Source: Hofstenia miamia
Lineage: Eukaryota > Xenacoelomorpha > Acoela > Hofsteniidae
Assembly: GCA_900660155.1 (NCBI GenBank)
Contig: CABFPE010000524.1
Location: forward strand, 1 to 64,000
DNA length: 64,000 nt
Direction: 5' to 3'
Position 1 is the first letter of the stretch; each line of letters starts with the position of its first letter. Both the position numbers and the translations under genes were made by a program. Below are positions 11,687 to 24,022 of the stretch, in pieces. The notes beneath the pieces were generated by a model. The model was not told the origin of the DNA and did no database searches. It saw nothing but the letters and a program-made list of their open reading frames with translations.

Positions 11687-13965
11687 GAACCAGCAGCACA
11701 CATAGATAGATATTAGAATTAGTGTTACCAGAATTCTTTTAATTGAATTTGGAGAAGCCTAGTCATGTGCTCTGATGTTTAGCTTTCTGGTGTCATTAAT
11801 AATAAAAATTGACTATACAAAATAGATAAATCCAGTGAAACTTAATTCATCACTCAATAAATCTATTACAAGCTATTTATTATCCAAAGTGCACAAATAG
11901 ATAAACAATTAGCATGTTCCTGTTTTTGATTTCAAAATTGTTTACTATTCTTTTGTCTGCGAATTTTACACAACATCATTACTAAATTAGCTCTAGTGGT
12001 TTTGTCTTACTGTAGAATCATCACCCAGGCTTTAGATGTGTAATAACTCAGAATTATTTAGGTGTACTGAACTACAGTTTCTTACAAGCGGGGTAATGTC
12101 TATCTAGATTAACTTTTGTTGTCTCATGTACACGTTTCTCTTTACCCAAAACTAAACTATATTTAGAATCCACACGATATTAGAATAGCATGTAACAGCC
12201 ACTATTTAGGTAACCATATGAGAGAGACTCCAGTTAATGATGGGCTCGCTGCCCGAAGCGGTATCTGATCACCAAGAAGTGATCCGCCATTCTGCAGCAG
12301 AGTAGTATTCCATCCATCAACGGACTCAGCTCATTCTCACTTGACTTAGTTTTGTTATGTGTATCCTAACTATGTGATAATAAACAGTAGTGCAGACACA
12401 ATTTGACTTAATGACTCACTCTCAATTACAGTGTGATTGTTACTAGTGTATTAATACAACGCAACCTTTCACTGACACTAACTGCTAATAAAAATCCGAT
12501 TAATAAGTATCATAGCAGTTTCCTACCCTACATGTAATAATAATAAATATAACTACTTCTGCTGACACTAGCTGCTGGAGATAAAAGCAAAGGAGTTAAA
12601 AACTATGAAAAATCTATAGCAAACAGCAGCTTCCTAAACCTACCAAAACATAGACATTTACAACGACAATTAAATAATAAAAGGCCATTTTCGGTCATTA
12701 TGAGTCCAGTATAAACAACAAATTTGGATCTAAAATAAGATAGGTACAGATAAATAATACCTAGGGTGGCGATCTCGCCTTATAGCGCATTTGTTACTAT
12801 ATGCAAAAGTGCAGCACTTCAATAGCCAGCTAGGCGGTGGTTAAAAACCCCTATACCTATACTTAACTTAAATGCCTTGTTCTGATCTAGGCAATAAACA
12901 ATTTCTACCCCTCACAACAGCCTAATGATCGGCACAATACATGAATCGCCTAGCTGCGCATTTTAATTAATAATCAAACCAGTAATAAAAGATAAGTAAT
13001 AATCCAAAGGATATAATCTATCAACTTCCCACACTGGGACGTAGCTATTTATACAGACTTTTAACAACATATTTACACTATTCTAACAGTCAAACAGAAC
13101 ACCTGTCTTCTGTTGTGATTTGTCTTCCCACGCCCAGTGTATTGACCTCAAATTAACTGGAAGCGTATTACACTTGGCTTTTTGCACTATATGTTTTTTG
13201 CAAATGTTTGTCCACTCACTCAATGCATAAAAGCCATTAATAGCATTCGTTCTAAACATCAAAATTTCTTTTCTTTTCTTTATTTAACTGTTGAAATTTT
13301 TAGTTTTAGTTTCATTATGCTACAACGAGCAGAACCGAGCTTAAAAATTACGGCTCGTTGACAAGTCTGTCAAATGGTATTGGTATTGACCTACATTCAC
13401 ACAGTTTACCTTTGTTTCTTATGTTCTTCTGATTGCATAGATCAATATGTACGTTAGCAATTTTTTATGAGCGGTTGTCATTTAGTATACTAAATAAAAT
13501 CTAATAACGTTTAATAGTATAAAATACTGTATGTTTATGTGTAAATGTTTTATCTTGAATTTCCGCCTTAATTGATCTTTAAAATACACAGTTGATTCCT
13601 TATTAAGACATGATTCAGTGCTTGCTTAGCATTCGTCAAAAAAGCATTGAGGAATTTTTAAATGTCAAATCGGTATTGGAATTGGATTTTTTAAAAGGTT
13701 AAGTCAGTCGAGGTTTTTCCATTTAGAAACTTCTTAAAATTCCTGAAATTTACAGTTAAGCACTAGAAATGCATTTTTTAAATCGAATTTCATATACAAT
13801 GTCAATTTATTTATTAGTTTATTTACCTACTTTTTATTTGTACTATATCTATTCACAACATTTTAGTGATTTTCAATATGGAATGTAATAACGAAATTTT
13901 ATCAACACTTGCTCTGGAAAATTGCAGCACCGTTCGTTTTCTCACATTTTTGATAACCATACTCT
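11687..13965. other. Non-coding, with a possible LTR-like promoter/poly(A) block
   Basis: At about 12220-12470 the base composition changes to a mixed, less AT-rich block containing GATAATAAACAGTAGTGCAG, a poly(A)-signal context like the end of a Gypsy LTR. No second copy was found in the window, so this is only a suggestion. At 12765-12965 are short inverted motifs (AGCTAGGCG near 12823, CGCCTAGCT near 12948). No gene seen. Confidence 0.3.
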
Positions 13966-13973
13966 CTTCGAAA

Positions 13974-14240
13974 CAGAGGCGCGTTTAGGATTTTAAAAAC
14001 GGGGGGGGCTGACACCCATTTTTTACAGAAAAAAAATGTAAAAATGAAGTTTTTTTGAACAAAAGTAAGCTTACACAAAATGCAATCGTCTGTGTTTAGC
14101 AGCAAATCGATTAATAAAATCCTGAATTAAAGTGAAATATTTTCAATTTTGAGTAAAAGAGATCATTTTTCTTAAGTGTTTGACAGCTAGTCCCAAAGAG
14201 AGGGGGCGGTCGACCCCCTGCGCCCCTAATCGCACCACTG
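13974..14240. mobile_element. hAT-type MITE with perfect 8-bp target duplication
   Basis: The ends are CAGAGGCGCGTTTAGGA and, reverse-complemented from the right, CAGTGGTGCGATTAGGG (13 of 17 identical). The eight bases before it (13966-13973) and after it (14241-14248) are both CTTCGAAA. CAG-initial ends and an 8-bp duplication are the hAT signature. The interior is 267 bp with a G-run near each end and no coding capacity, so the element is non-autonomous. Confidence 0.9.
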
Positions 14241-14248
14241 CTTCGAAA

Positions 14249-15007
14249 GTAGTACTAGGGGTGTTTTCTTTCTTTTCTAAATAAGCTGATCATATACAGT
14301 GGTGTTGCCAGGTATTAACATTTTTAGGCTATTTTAAATTTAAATACATTTGCAAATTCTATTTAGAGAAGCCAATGCCCCTTGCCCGCATTGGTGAGCT
14401 CCTGTGAATAAACCTCTAAAGTGAATAATAGCGAAAATCATTATTGAGACACACCCCCTGTGAACATTGGGGGAACAGGGGAATGTAGTCAATGTGTTAA
14501 TGCTACTTGTACAAATTGTTAATTGATGAATGAGCATTAATCAAAAATAAATAAAATCATAAGCAGTATTTAATTTTTCAGTACTTTGTTATTTTTTATT
14601 TGTTTTCTCCACCAATTATGCCACACTACTTCATCACATCAAAGATGATATGTTAATTCAGGTGCAGGTTGTTCTCAGCCGTCTTATGACCGCCGCGTAA
14701 ACCTGTTCAGTTCTGGGGCTTAGTTGATCCAGACTATTCTCATATTACTATTGATAGCAGCTTTGTTGTCTTGCTTCGGCACTAATAGCCACGTAATCCT
14801 AGATGCTGTTAATGCAGAACATATCCGTAGTAGTTATTCTCCTTAAACTTTGTTTTTCATTTAACTTAGCTTTGTTGTTATGGTTTCCCTTAATAAAATT
14901 ACTTCATCTATATGTTTTTAATCGATTTGTAATAATTGCTTGTAATTTGTTTTCGTTTCCTTGCTTCCCAATTACATAATTCAATTACATGCTACTATGT
15001 AAAACTA

Positions 15008-15051
<44 letters not shown>

Positions 15052-17131
15052 GAAGGACATACTATATTTAGTATGTCCTTGATAAATATATAATATTGAT
15101 TCTATTGATTTCAATGTCTAGTTTACATTCTTGTACTCTGTGTGCTTAATCTATCTATTATCAGGTGTTTAACGGTTTTATTCTTTAAAATAGTGGATTC
15201 GTTTAAGAAAGCATTAACGGAAGCCGAATGAAATTGGTTTTTATAAAGGGCGGAATTTTGAGTAGATTTTAATTTATAATTAAGTTGCAGCTGTTTTGCT
15301 AGGAAGAAGCTGCCACATGCTTTTCTCCTCGTTTAATTTCCACTAACCGCCTTAATTGAGCGGATATCGTGTTGCGATTTACGTAATCACATGCGGATTA
15401 AACGCAATGGTTAGTCCCTGCCATCTAAACCTGTTACTTACGAATGACAGAAGCATTAGTCTAAATTCTTATATTTTTATATTCCAGACTTTCAATTCAT
15501 TTCTATATAATATTTTGCCACCCTGACAAATGAAAAAATAACTTTTTTTCGCAATATACAAACTAGTTGAAAGATAGGTATCTTGCCATATAAAATTATC
15601 ATTTCAAAGTCAATAATGACTACAAAAGTGTCAAAATTGAATTTTGTGTTGTTTTTCAAAGTATCAATCCGGTTGGCGTACTTACTTTCCATCATGATGA
15701 TTTATCATTTGTTATAGATGTAAGGTATTTTATTCCCACCATATGCTTCCATATAATTTATTTTCCATAAGCTAGAATTTCATTGTAAATAATTAACCCA
15801 TAAATTTCTAACCTAAATTTTGGTGTTTTATCAAGTGAGGTGTCTTTCCTCGGATGACGCTGAACCAGATGAAGGTTATATGAATGATGTGAAACGACTG
15901 AAAGAAGATAAAGTTCCTAAAACGAAGGAAATCATTCTTCACAGCAATATATCTAGAAAATCATAATTAAGGTAAATGAGTAGAATTGATACACTCGTGA
16001 CATTCATACCGACGAGTGTTATTGTTATTCCCCATCTAGAAAATTAGTGGCAATTATCAATTAAAATTAATTGCATTCATAAACCTGTGGGCTTCCATTG
16101 CTCGCACTTCTCATCCGCAATTTGGGTCTAATGATCCATTTAATTCAGCGACATCATCCGCCACTTTTCTTTCAACAACAAATTAACTAGTAATTAGTCT
16201 CCATTGACTGCACTTTGTAACGAGCAACTCGGTTATTCATTTTACTCAATGCTAAAGTATTTTTAAAAATGCTATTATAATGTATCCAAGAATGAAGACT
16301 TGCATGTATTTTTGTAATAAGTTATACAACAACATTCCAATTCTTTCATTGAATGTAGTCACGCAATCACATGTATCCTTCTACATATATTCACATTAAG
16401 CAACCTATTTCCTGAATATTACCGAATCATGACGTCTAATAATTATAAACTAGACTTAAATGTTTTGAATCAAACCCAAACCTATGCCTCATTTGTATGA
16501 TTTGAAACTCGACCCGGGTCATAGACTACAGTGTCACTTATTTTGCTAGTAACTAGCTTTGTTATTCGACTTGCTTTGTTTTTAGTAGATAGAGTATATA
16601 TATATATAAATCATATAAAAGTATATAATACTTATATATATATATAAAGTATAAGATACTTCAGTTAATAAAATTTTAAAAACATTAGTTTTATGTGCTT
16701 GTTGGTTCATTTCTCTATTTTTGGTGAACCGCGACCTTGCTCATGACACATTATAAGAGCGTTTTTTATCTTTACCAGGCAATGCCTTCTTACGTCTTAG
16801 TATACTACATTTTGCTTTGGACTAATTCTTCAAGTATTGGCATTTTGCGTTAATTTTAAACTTAAAATTAGTTACAAATACTACATAAATTAGCTTTCCT
16901 AACATCCAATGTCTTTGGACAGTTTTTTCCGTGTGCACTTCGCCATGCGCCATATTTGCCGTAATCAATATGCTGATTACCAATTGTTCCTGTAGATTTC
17001 AGAAATAAATTTGATAAAGAAGGCAATGATTTCTATTTGTACGTTTTTAGTAATTGCTATTGTATTCTAGTTCATGTTTATTTATGTTTCCGATTGAATA
17101 TTTAATTAAATATTAAATAGATGGCACCCGT
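14249..17131. other. AT-rich non-coding region
   Basis: No gene supported. A second CAGTGGTGTTGCCAGG motif at 14297 looks like a lone hAT end. A (TA)n tract at 15013-15048 leads into a hairpin. Another (TA)n-rich block lies at 16594-16650. Confidence 0.5.
15043..15090. repeat. Hairpin next to a (TA)n tract
   Basis: TATTTATGAAGGACATACT is followed, after a loop of a few bases, by its reverse complement with one mismatch (AGTATGTCCTTGATAAATA). The stem is about 19 bp. It could be a tiny foldback element or a slippage product of the TA tract. Confidence 0.7.
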
Positions 17132-17139
17132 GTAAATTT

Positions 17140-17562
17140 CAAGGCTTCGGGGAAGGCCCAAATATGAAGCTGCTGCAGCTCCCGCTTTGGAGTGCATTCT
17201 TATCAAGATTTAACTCCAGCTCCGGAGTAGTTGGATACCAATGGCTTCAGCTCTATTATGATCTGGGCTAAGACATTTTCACAAATACGAGAATTTGCGA
17301 ATTTATTGATTTTTGCAAATTTTAGCGAATTTTTTTAAAATTTCCAAGAATTTATATACATTTTTGTAACATAAAGCTCTTTAAGGCACAAAAATCAACT
17401 AATTTAAATAGCTTTTCAAAAAGGTTTGGAGCTGGAACTGCTCCATAAATATCTGGCCCCGACTCTAGCTCCTGCTCCGCCGACATTTTAAATGTTGCTC
17501 CAGCTCCGAGAAAAATGCTCTGCTTCTTGACCCCGGTCTTCGGCTTGAGCTCCGAAGCCTTG
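17140..17562. mobile_element. hAT-like MITE with 11-bp perfect terminal inverted repeats
   Basis: It starts CAAGGCTTCGG and ends CCGAAGCCTTG (exact inverted repeat). Subterminal regions are full of GGAGC/GCTCC motifs in both orientations. The eight flanking bases are GTAAATTT at the left and GTAAACAA at the right, which would be a partly decayed 8-bp duplication. No transposase. Length 423 bp. Confidence 0.75.
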
Positions 17563-17570
17563 GTAAACAA

Positions 17571-20500
17571 CAAGAAATTATATTTTCAATGCAAACTACC
17601 ATTTTCCCAGATACAGAGATATGCGTGTTTGAGAATTACGCTTTTAACCATTCCAACTTTTTGTATGTTACCTGTCAACTGCGTGGACTAAGCGTAATGA
17701 ATTATATGCCAAAAAAATCTTGGAGAAATTTCCTATCAAATGGTGTAAATTTCATCGAAATCGACCAAGTAGGTTGGAGATATAACTGTTTAAAGACACA
17801 ACACTTGCAAGGATGATACACAATAACACACACACTATCGTATTAATATATAGATAAATGTAGTTTGTCTATATCTTTTATAATTAATTTGTTTTTGTAG
17901 ATCCTAAATTTATTCAAAAACCTTATCGTAATTGATAAAATTAATGCGATGCTATGTTTCCGATGAATCAATTCCATTGGAAGAAGTTTTTTTACGATGC
18001 CTGACATTTTTACATCCTTTCAACTATAAATCATGCGGAACTTATCAATTTTTCATAAATCTTTCTCTCCCATGGGCCTCATTCGATATACGAAATGCTC
18101 TTGATTTTGATAAATTTTAGTCTACTCCTCCATAATTACGTCAACAAATCCCAAACAAAATAAATAGGAGCAGTGTACATAAATTTTACTAATGAACTAT
18201 GAAGTCTTGTGAACGCCTTTCTAAGTTTCACAAATATCTCTCGATTTATCTTAATCATAATTCACTTCACCGTTGAAGGGGTTTTTAATATTTAACAGCT
18301 TAGAAATTGTTGACAGATTTTTATTGTTCTCGATAACATTTTTAAACGCTTATAGCTGCAAACGGCACGCCTAAATGGGTTCGGGAGGTTTATCTACTTA
18401 TCAAGAAATAGTTCGTTTTAAATCCCATGGGCTTCAAACCTTTTATTTACATGAACATTACGTATGGAGAGAATTAAAAAATTTAAAAAATAGAATTTTC
18501 ATTTAATATAATTAATTTTTCAAGTACTTTAGACACAGCGAAACACTTCGTACAAATTTTTAACTTTAAGTCTAACCATGTTCACCAATAGAAGTGTCCA
18601 TGTCGAACAATTTCCAAATTTCCTAATGACCTTCGAGTAAATTTTTTCATTTTGGAAAACCGGTTGTCCTTTTAAATGGACACCAGACTGATTAAGGGTA
18701 AGTTAACTTAGCATCCTTAATACTTGTATTTTACATTAGGTTATTGTAATAAGTGATTATATACATGTACTATATGCAAGTAGAAATTTCATATTGTTGC
18801 AATCAGATCTCAATTTGAGTGATTTGCAATCTATCAGTGGACCGAAAATTGTACTAGACTTAACAGTAGAAGCGCAGAATTTTTTAATAAGCCACTTCTG
18901 CTGTTCTATTAGTTGCTATTAAGTGATATATTTGGAATATCTTCCAAAGTGGAGTTACAATCATAAATGTTTTATACATTTTGGAGGTCATCTGACCTAT
19001 TCGAGCAATCTTACGCCGAAACTGGACTTAACGGTGACCACCCAATTTTCAGAAATCTGCGAATGATTACGTAAAAGAATCTCAGTCATGATCAAGTAAA
19101 TATTGAAAATATTGAAAAAATAGGCCCGAACAATAAATTTTTACCCTTACGTACACCACTGTTTTGGTTGCTAATTTTAAAGAATTTGTTTCACTTCTTT
19201 TCTTGTTATTTGATTTATATTGAGATAAATGTACGTCTTAATAAATGTCTACTGTATATTAAATTGCCCTGTTGCCGTGAGATCGCTTACCATCAAATAC
19301 CATGAAATTTGTTTATGCCATTGCGTTGAATAACCATTCCAGTGTCGTTTGATTGTCTGCCTGACATATGTGTGATTTTTTGGCAATATACTTTCCATTA
19401 ATGAATTTCACACTTATAGTTGTAAACTGGTCTTTGACCCACTTAACGCCAACCGCACCACCAACTTTGTCCTTATATTCGCCGAGGGTATTATAATTCT
19501 GTGTAAATAGTTACATCTTTGTTTACAAAGTCTATATTGATTCCCTACATTGTATTTCATTGCCCAAAAGACAAAGTTATCTATAGTAATTGAAAACATA
19601 TATGCCTCTCACTGTGATACTTTAATGGCTGCCTTCTTATCCTTTATTAATAGAATAAATTTTAACAAGTAAAACAAATGACACGTTTATAACATTTTCA
19701 ATCTAAGCAATTCTTTTAATCAGATAACAAAATATGCAATTAAAGAAATTTCGTTATATACTTTTAATAAAACGCTATACATTTTTGGTTTTAGTGTTTA
19801 GTTATATCCCTATTAGTTTTTATTTTATTACGTAATGCAGTTCTTAATGAAAATAAACAAACATTCGGGCAATTATTATCACTGTATCAGTGATAGTTCG
19901 TGTACTCGTACTCGTACTCGAGTACTACTCGACTGAACAAATTCGGAACTCTACTCGAACTCGGACAATATTCAAATAAGTACTTGGTATTCGTACTCGT
20001 ACTTGCAAAGAAATTACTCACGACCCAATAATTATAATCAGTCCGCAGCCAATTTTGTTGAAATCTTTTATCACGTATATTAAAATCAAAATAAACTCGT
20101 ACTGGTCTTGCATGTAGACTGGTGGAGTATTATCAGGGCATAACGCAGGATTTTCTCGTAGGCGGACCATCTCAGTTGTAATCAACTTCAGGAGCCAACA
20201 TCGGAGCAAGTTCCTACGAGATTGGCACAATATTGCAAAACTAATCCCTGAAAATGTATCTCATCACCTTAATTTCAATGTTATTTGATGTTTTTTCAAA
20301 ATTAAAAAGTTGACAGGGGACAATCCACCATGCCCCCTTGCGCACGTCGCTGAATTTGGCATATATGAATATTACTTATATTAGTTGTGGTTTTATCAAT
20401 GTTGTAGTAATACATTTTCAACTTTGATAAATGGAATATTTTGCTTTACTATTATTCTGAACAGTTTAAACGATTGTATGTAAATGTTAAAAATTCTACA

Positions 20501-23500
20501 GTTTAGACTAGTTTAAGAAAACAATTCTTTTTCCAAATTTACATTAGAACTAATTATTTTTATGATTTTTTATTAATTATATATATATATATATTTATGT
20601 TTTTTCAGATGAACACTTAAAGATAATTCTCATTTTTTAGCATTTTAGAAATCTTAATTTGCAGTATTTATAATGATAAACACAATCTGTATTCGGTTGC
20701 TGCAAGGTATTATAAATGCGTTCCGAAGGCGCAAATGTAAATAATTGATGTAGAATGCATTAATAACCCGGTAAATGCAGGCGTTTTCAAAACCCTAAAC
20801 ACTATTTTTTTAAATTTTTATATATGGCTATCACTGATCTTGTCACCTTATAGATCACGCCAGATTGGCCCGTTCACGACGTTAGTTCATGTATCTAAAA
20901 TTATTTATTTTTCTTAGGCACTGAATTTATTTTTAAAAAGCAAAAAATGTTTGTATATTTGTTCTCTTTTGGGATTGGGTGAAACCATTTTACTGTCCTT
21001 TGTAAATTCTAAGTACATGTCACGTTCATAATGGTGTTAATATTTAAATACCGTTGTTTTCTTAAGAATTATTTGGGCAGAATCTGTGTGATTAACTAAA
21101 TAAAAGCGTTAGACAATGGACTGGAAATGGTCGTCTTTCGAACAATGGCTTCCTGGCATTCTAACGCACTCGGCGGGAGTGGATTATCGCTTAATTTAAA
21201 TTAGTTGCCCAATTTGAAAGTGTGATATGTGCTGTTACCTAACACCTTTCCATAATTTAGCTTAGCGCTAATCCCCCGTAAATCTTATTTTGAATGCACC
21301 TCCTTCTATATATCAATGTTCCTGAGTGTACGCACGACATTCTTAATTCCAGCAAACTGCTCACTAGTTTACCATCTGTTTCACAGTATTTGCAATCAAT
21401 GACTACTCTTGACATACTTTGTACATTTTCTGAAATTATCAAACGTCTCTGTACTATGTGCTCTTTTCTGTTTAATTATGCTTAACTCTTTAATAGTAAG
21501 TCATAGTTCTAGATTTTTTGGCAGACAACTGTTTTAATAATTAATTTCTTTTCTTCCATTAATCACTGTTTGAGACATTTCCTATACTATGTTAGTATCT
21601 CTAGTACTTCGTTTTAGACTAAAATAAAAGGAACATCCATTTGATTTGGATGTACAGCTCAGACTATCTCAGAGGTGGAAGCGGATGGGGTCGGAAAATA
21701 TTCAGGCGCCCTATGGTCTGGGTAGCCTAAAAATAAATTAACTGCGAGCCCTAATTTTTGCCTAGTCTTTCAAAACAGAATATTTGAAGTAATTTTTTAT
21801 GTATATTATTAGTTTGTTTTGCAGGGTTTTTCCATACACTTTCTATATTTATTGTTTTTGGTAAAATGCTGAATATTTCACTAAAAATATGCGGGTCAAC
21901 TGTCGGTCAACGTAAATATAATTGGGTTGCGGCCTGAAATGGGTTGATTTTTTATATTTACATTACCCTTGGTGGGGCCATTTTTGGAGGGAAAATATGT
22001 GGGCTGCGGAATGAACCACTTCCAGCCTTTTACTATCAAATGCATTAGTTAGTAAGTGCACATATTTTTAGTGGATTTTAGTGCAGATTTTTAAAATCGT
22101 TTGCGCATGTTCTAATTCAAATGTGTCGAATCGAACGACATGCTAATTTCAGCCTGGCGTAAATACTTTAAAAAAATAACTATAGGAGCGTAGCCAAAAT
22201 TTTTGTCAAGTGGGCGGTTTATTTTCTAATGGAGTATGTACATATTCCTCTATGTACTATGTAAAAGACAATTCACGCACAGAGAAAAAGTTGGTCACTT
22301 ATTTTCATAGTACAGAGAAACAATCTAGCTATTTCTTACTGGCTTTTAATGATTGAATTTCAGTAATTTTTACATACATGTATATACTGTACGCATGTGC
22401 CTCAAATTACCTCTGCTAATGAGTTTTTTGGCTCAAAACACTTTTCTTTCATATTACTGAGTAGTATTTTTCGTTTACCTCGATTTAATTTCTACTCTAT
22501 TGAATTCTTTCGAAATATTCCCATCAGAAATTTGTCTTTGATTTCTATGGTTTATGCTTTATATAAATTTTTTCCTGAACTTTTTTGCACTTTCACTTGA
22601 CGAATGTTTTGTTGAAAATGATTGTGAAGTAATAATCGTACTAAACAAAATCCATTTTTATTTTATAACGGTTGTAACTCAAAACTCTCCATCCTTACCT
22701 CAAGTTCATTGATGCAATCGTTTGGATATTTGATATCCACTTTTACATTTCGACAAAGATATTAATAGAATGCGGTCAAAATATGAAAATTGACGTTTGG
22801 TGCTACCTCGTGTTTTTAGACTGCATAATTTTGAATATTTATAAATCGCATTTTTGGAAGCTAGTACTTTGTCCTTGTTTTCTATAGTAGAAGCAAATCT
22901 TGGATATATCTATGAGAAAACAAGATGATTAAGCGAGCGTAAAAATTCATCCGCGTTTCACTTTTCGTTTGACACTATTCAACCCAGTCTTCGATACACT
23001 AGTAATTAGACAGTTCTTTCGTCTACTTTGTTTGGGGCTTAAAATCGAAAATACAAAGGTTTCCAATCCCTTTGAGAATAAATACTTAGAAAAAGTTTTA
23101 GAATTTCCTTAGTGAAACATTATTTTTAGAAATTAGTTTTTCCAACTATGAACTCATCCCTTTTTAGTTGACATAAATCACGTCAAAGGTGATGCACGCA
23201 GATGTAGAGCAAAATGTAATGCTAAACTTCCTACGCTTATCACTTTAGGTTTATATCCTACATTTACTTATTAAGAACAAGTAATGTGTTATCTACTGAG
23301 GTTGCAATCTTTCTGGACTTGAATCTGCTTCATACACAACTATAAGATTTTAGAATATCTTGACATTTTTATACATGATTTTGATCATAATGCATTGTTT
23401 TTGAGGCAGCTCATTAATTACAATTTTATTTATCATAACATACCTGCATAAGACAGTTTAAGTATTTATTGTCAATGTCTGCACAGTTTCGAAGATCTTA

Positions 23501-23538
23501 TCCATAAATATACATATACATTATTGAAAGCCTGAATA
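17571..23538. other. Long AT-rich intergenic region
   Basis: Only short chance frames of 60-75 codons were found, none with a family motif. Scattered lone transposon-end motifs occur: a G-rich end reading GACGTGCGCAAGGGGGC in reverse near 20330-20350, a CAGAGGTGGAAGCGG motif at 21671, and AGGAGCGTAGCC near 22184. The TACTCG-rich tract near 19.9 kb is listed separately. No RNA gene was recognised. Confidence 0.5.
19895..20010. repeat. TACTCG-rich degenerate tandem tract
   Basis: Hexamers related to TACTCG/GTACTCG recur through the block, densest at 19901-19930. It looks like the subterminal repeat region of a DNA transposon rather than a simple satellite. Confidence 0.55.
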
Positions 23539-23540
23539 TA

Positions 23541-24020
23541 CAGGGTGTTCCATAATCGGCCAACTTTAAAATGAATTTTATGCTTGATAAAATTTTTCAA
23601 CTTAATTCCCTTTCAGAATTTTTATTATGGACTATACATGGCGTTTTGTTATCATCCGATTGTAATAGTTTGTGGGGAGTTTTCATTAGTTAGAATAGCA
23701 CTCGAAATTAATATAGAATTTATCACCATTTTCTACTCCAAAACCCTAAACTTTGTATTGGTCATCATGCAATTGATAATGAAACGAATTTTTTTATCCA
23801 AAGCTTATTTGTAAACATAAATGAATCAGAGGATTATATAAAATATGTTCAAAAAATACACCCTTTTTATCAGGTAAAAATTGTGTTTTATATTTATAAT
23901 GAGATGATAACTAATTCCCATATACAGTCCTTAATAGAAATTATGATAGAGATTTAAGTTGAAAAAATTTTGTAAGAATAAACTTTATCTTACATTTGAC
24001 AAGAATTATGGGACACACTG
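23541..24020. mobile_element. Mariner-type MITE flanked by TA
   Basis: The left end is CAGGGTGTTCCATAAT. The right end reverse-complemented is CAGTGTGTCCCATAAT (14 of 16). Each end is immediately flanked by TA (23539-23540 and 24021-24022), the Tc1/mariner target. Length 480 bp with no transposase. The 76-codon frame inside (23584-23814) has no family motif. Confidence 0.82.
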
Positions 24021-24022
24021 TA

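Noticed and set aside
20018-20230. 70-codon minus-strand frame with a charged, less AT-rich segment
   Set aside because: Composition hints at a repeat-derived coding scrap, but no family motif could be named.
21671-22025. Possible MITE (CAGAGGTGGAAGCGG and a reverse CCACTTCCAGCC)
   Set aside because: The inverted match is short and offset, and the flanks show no target duplication.
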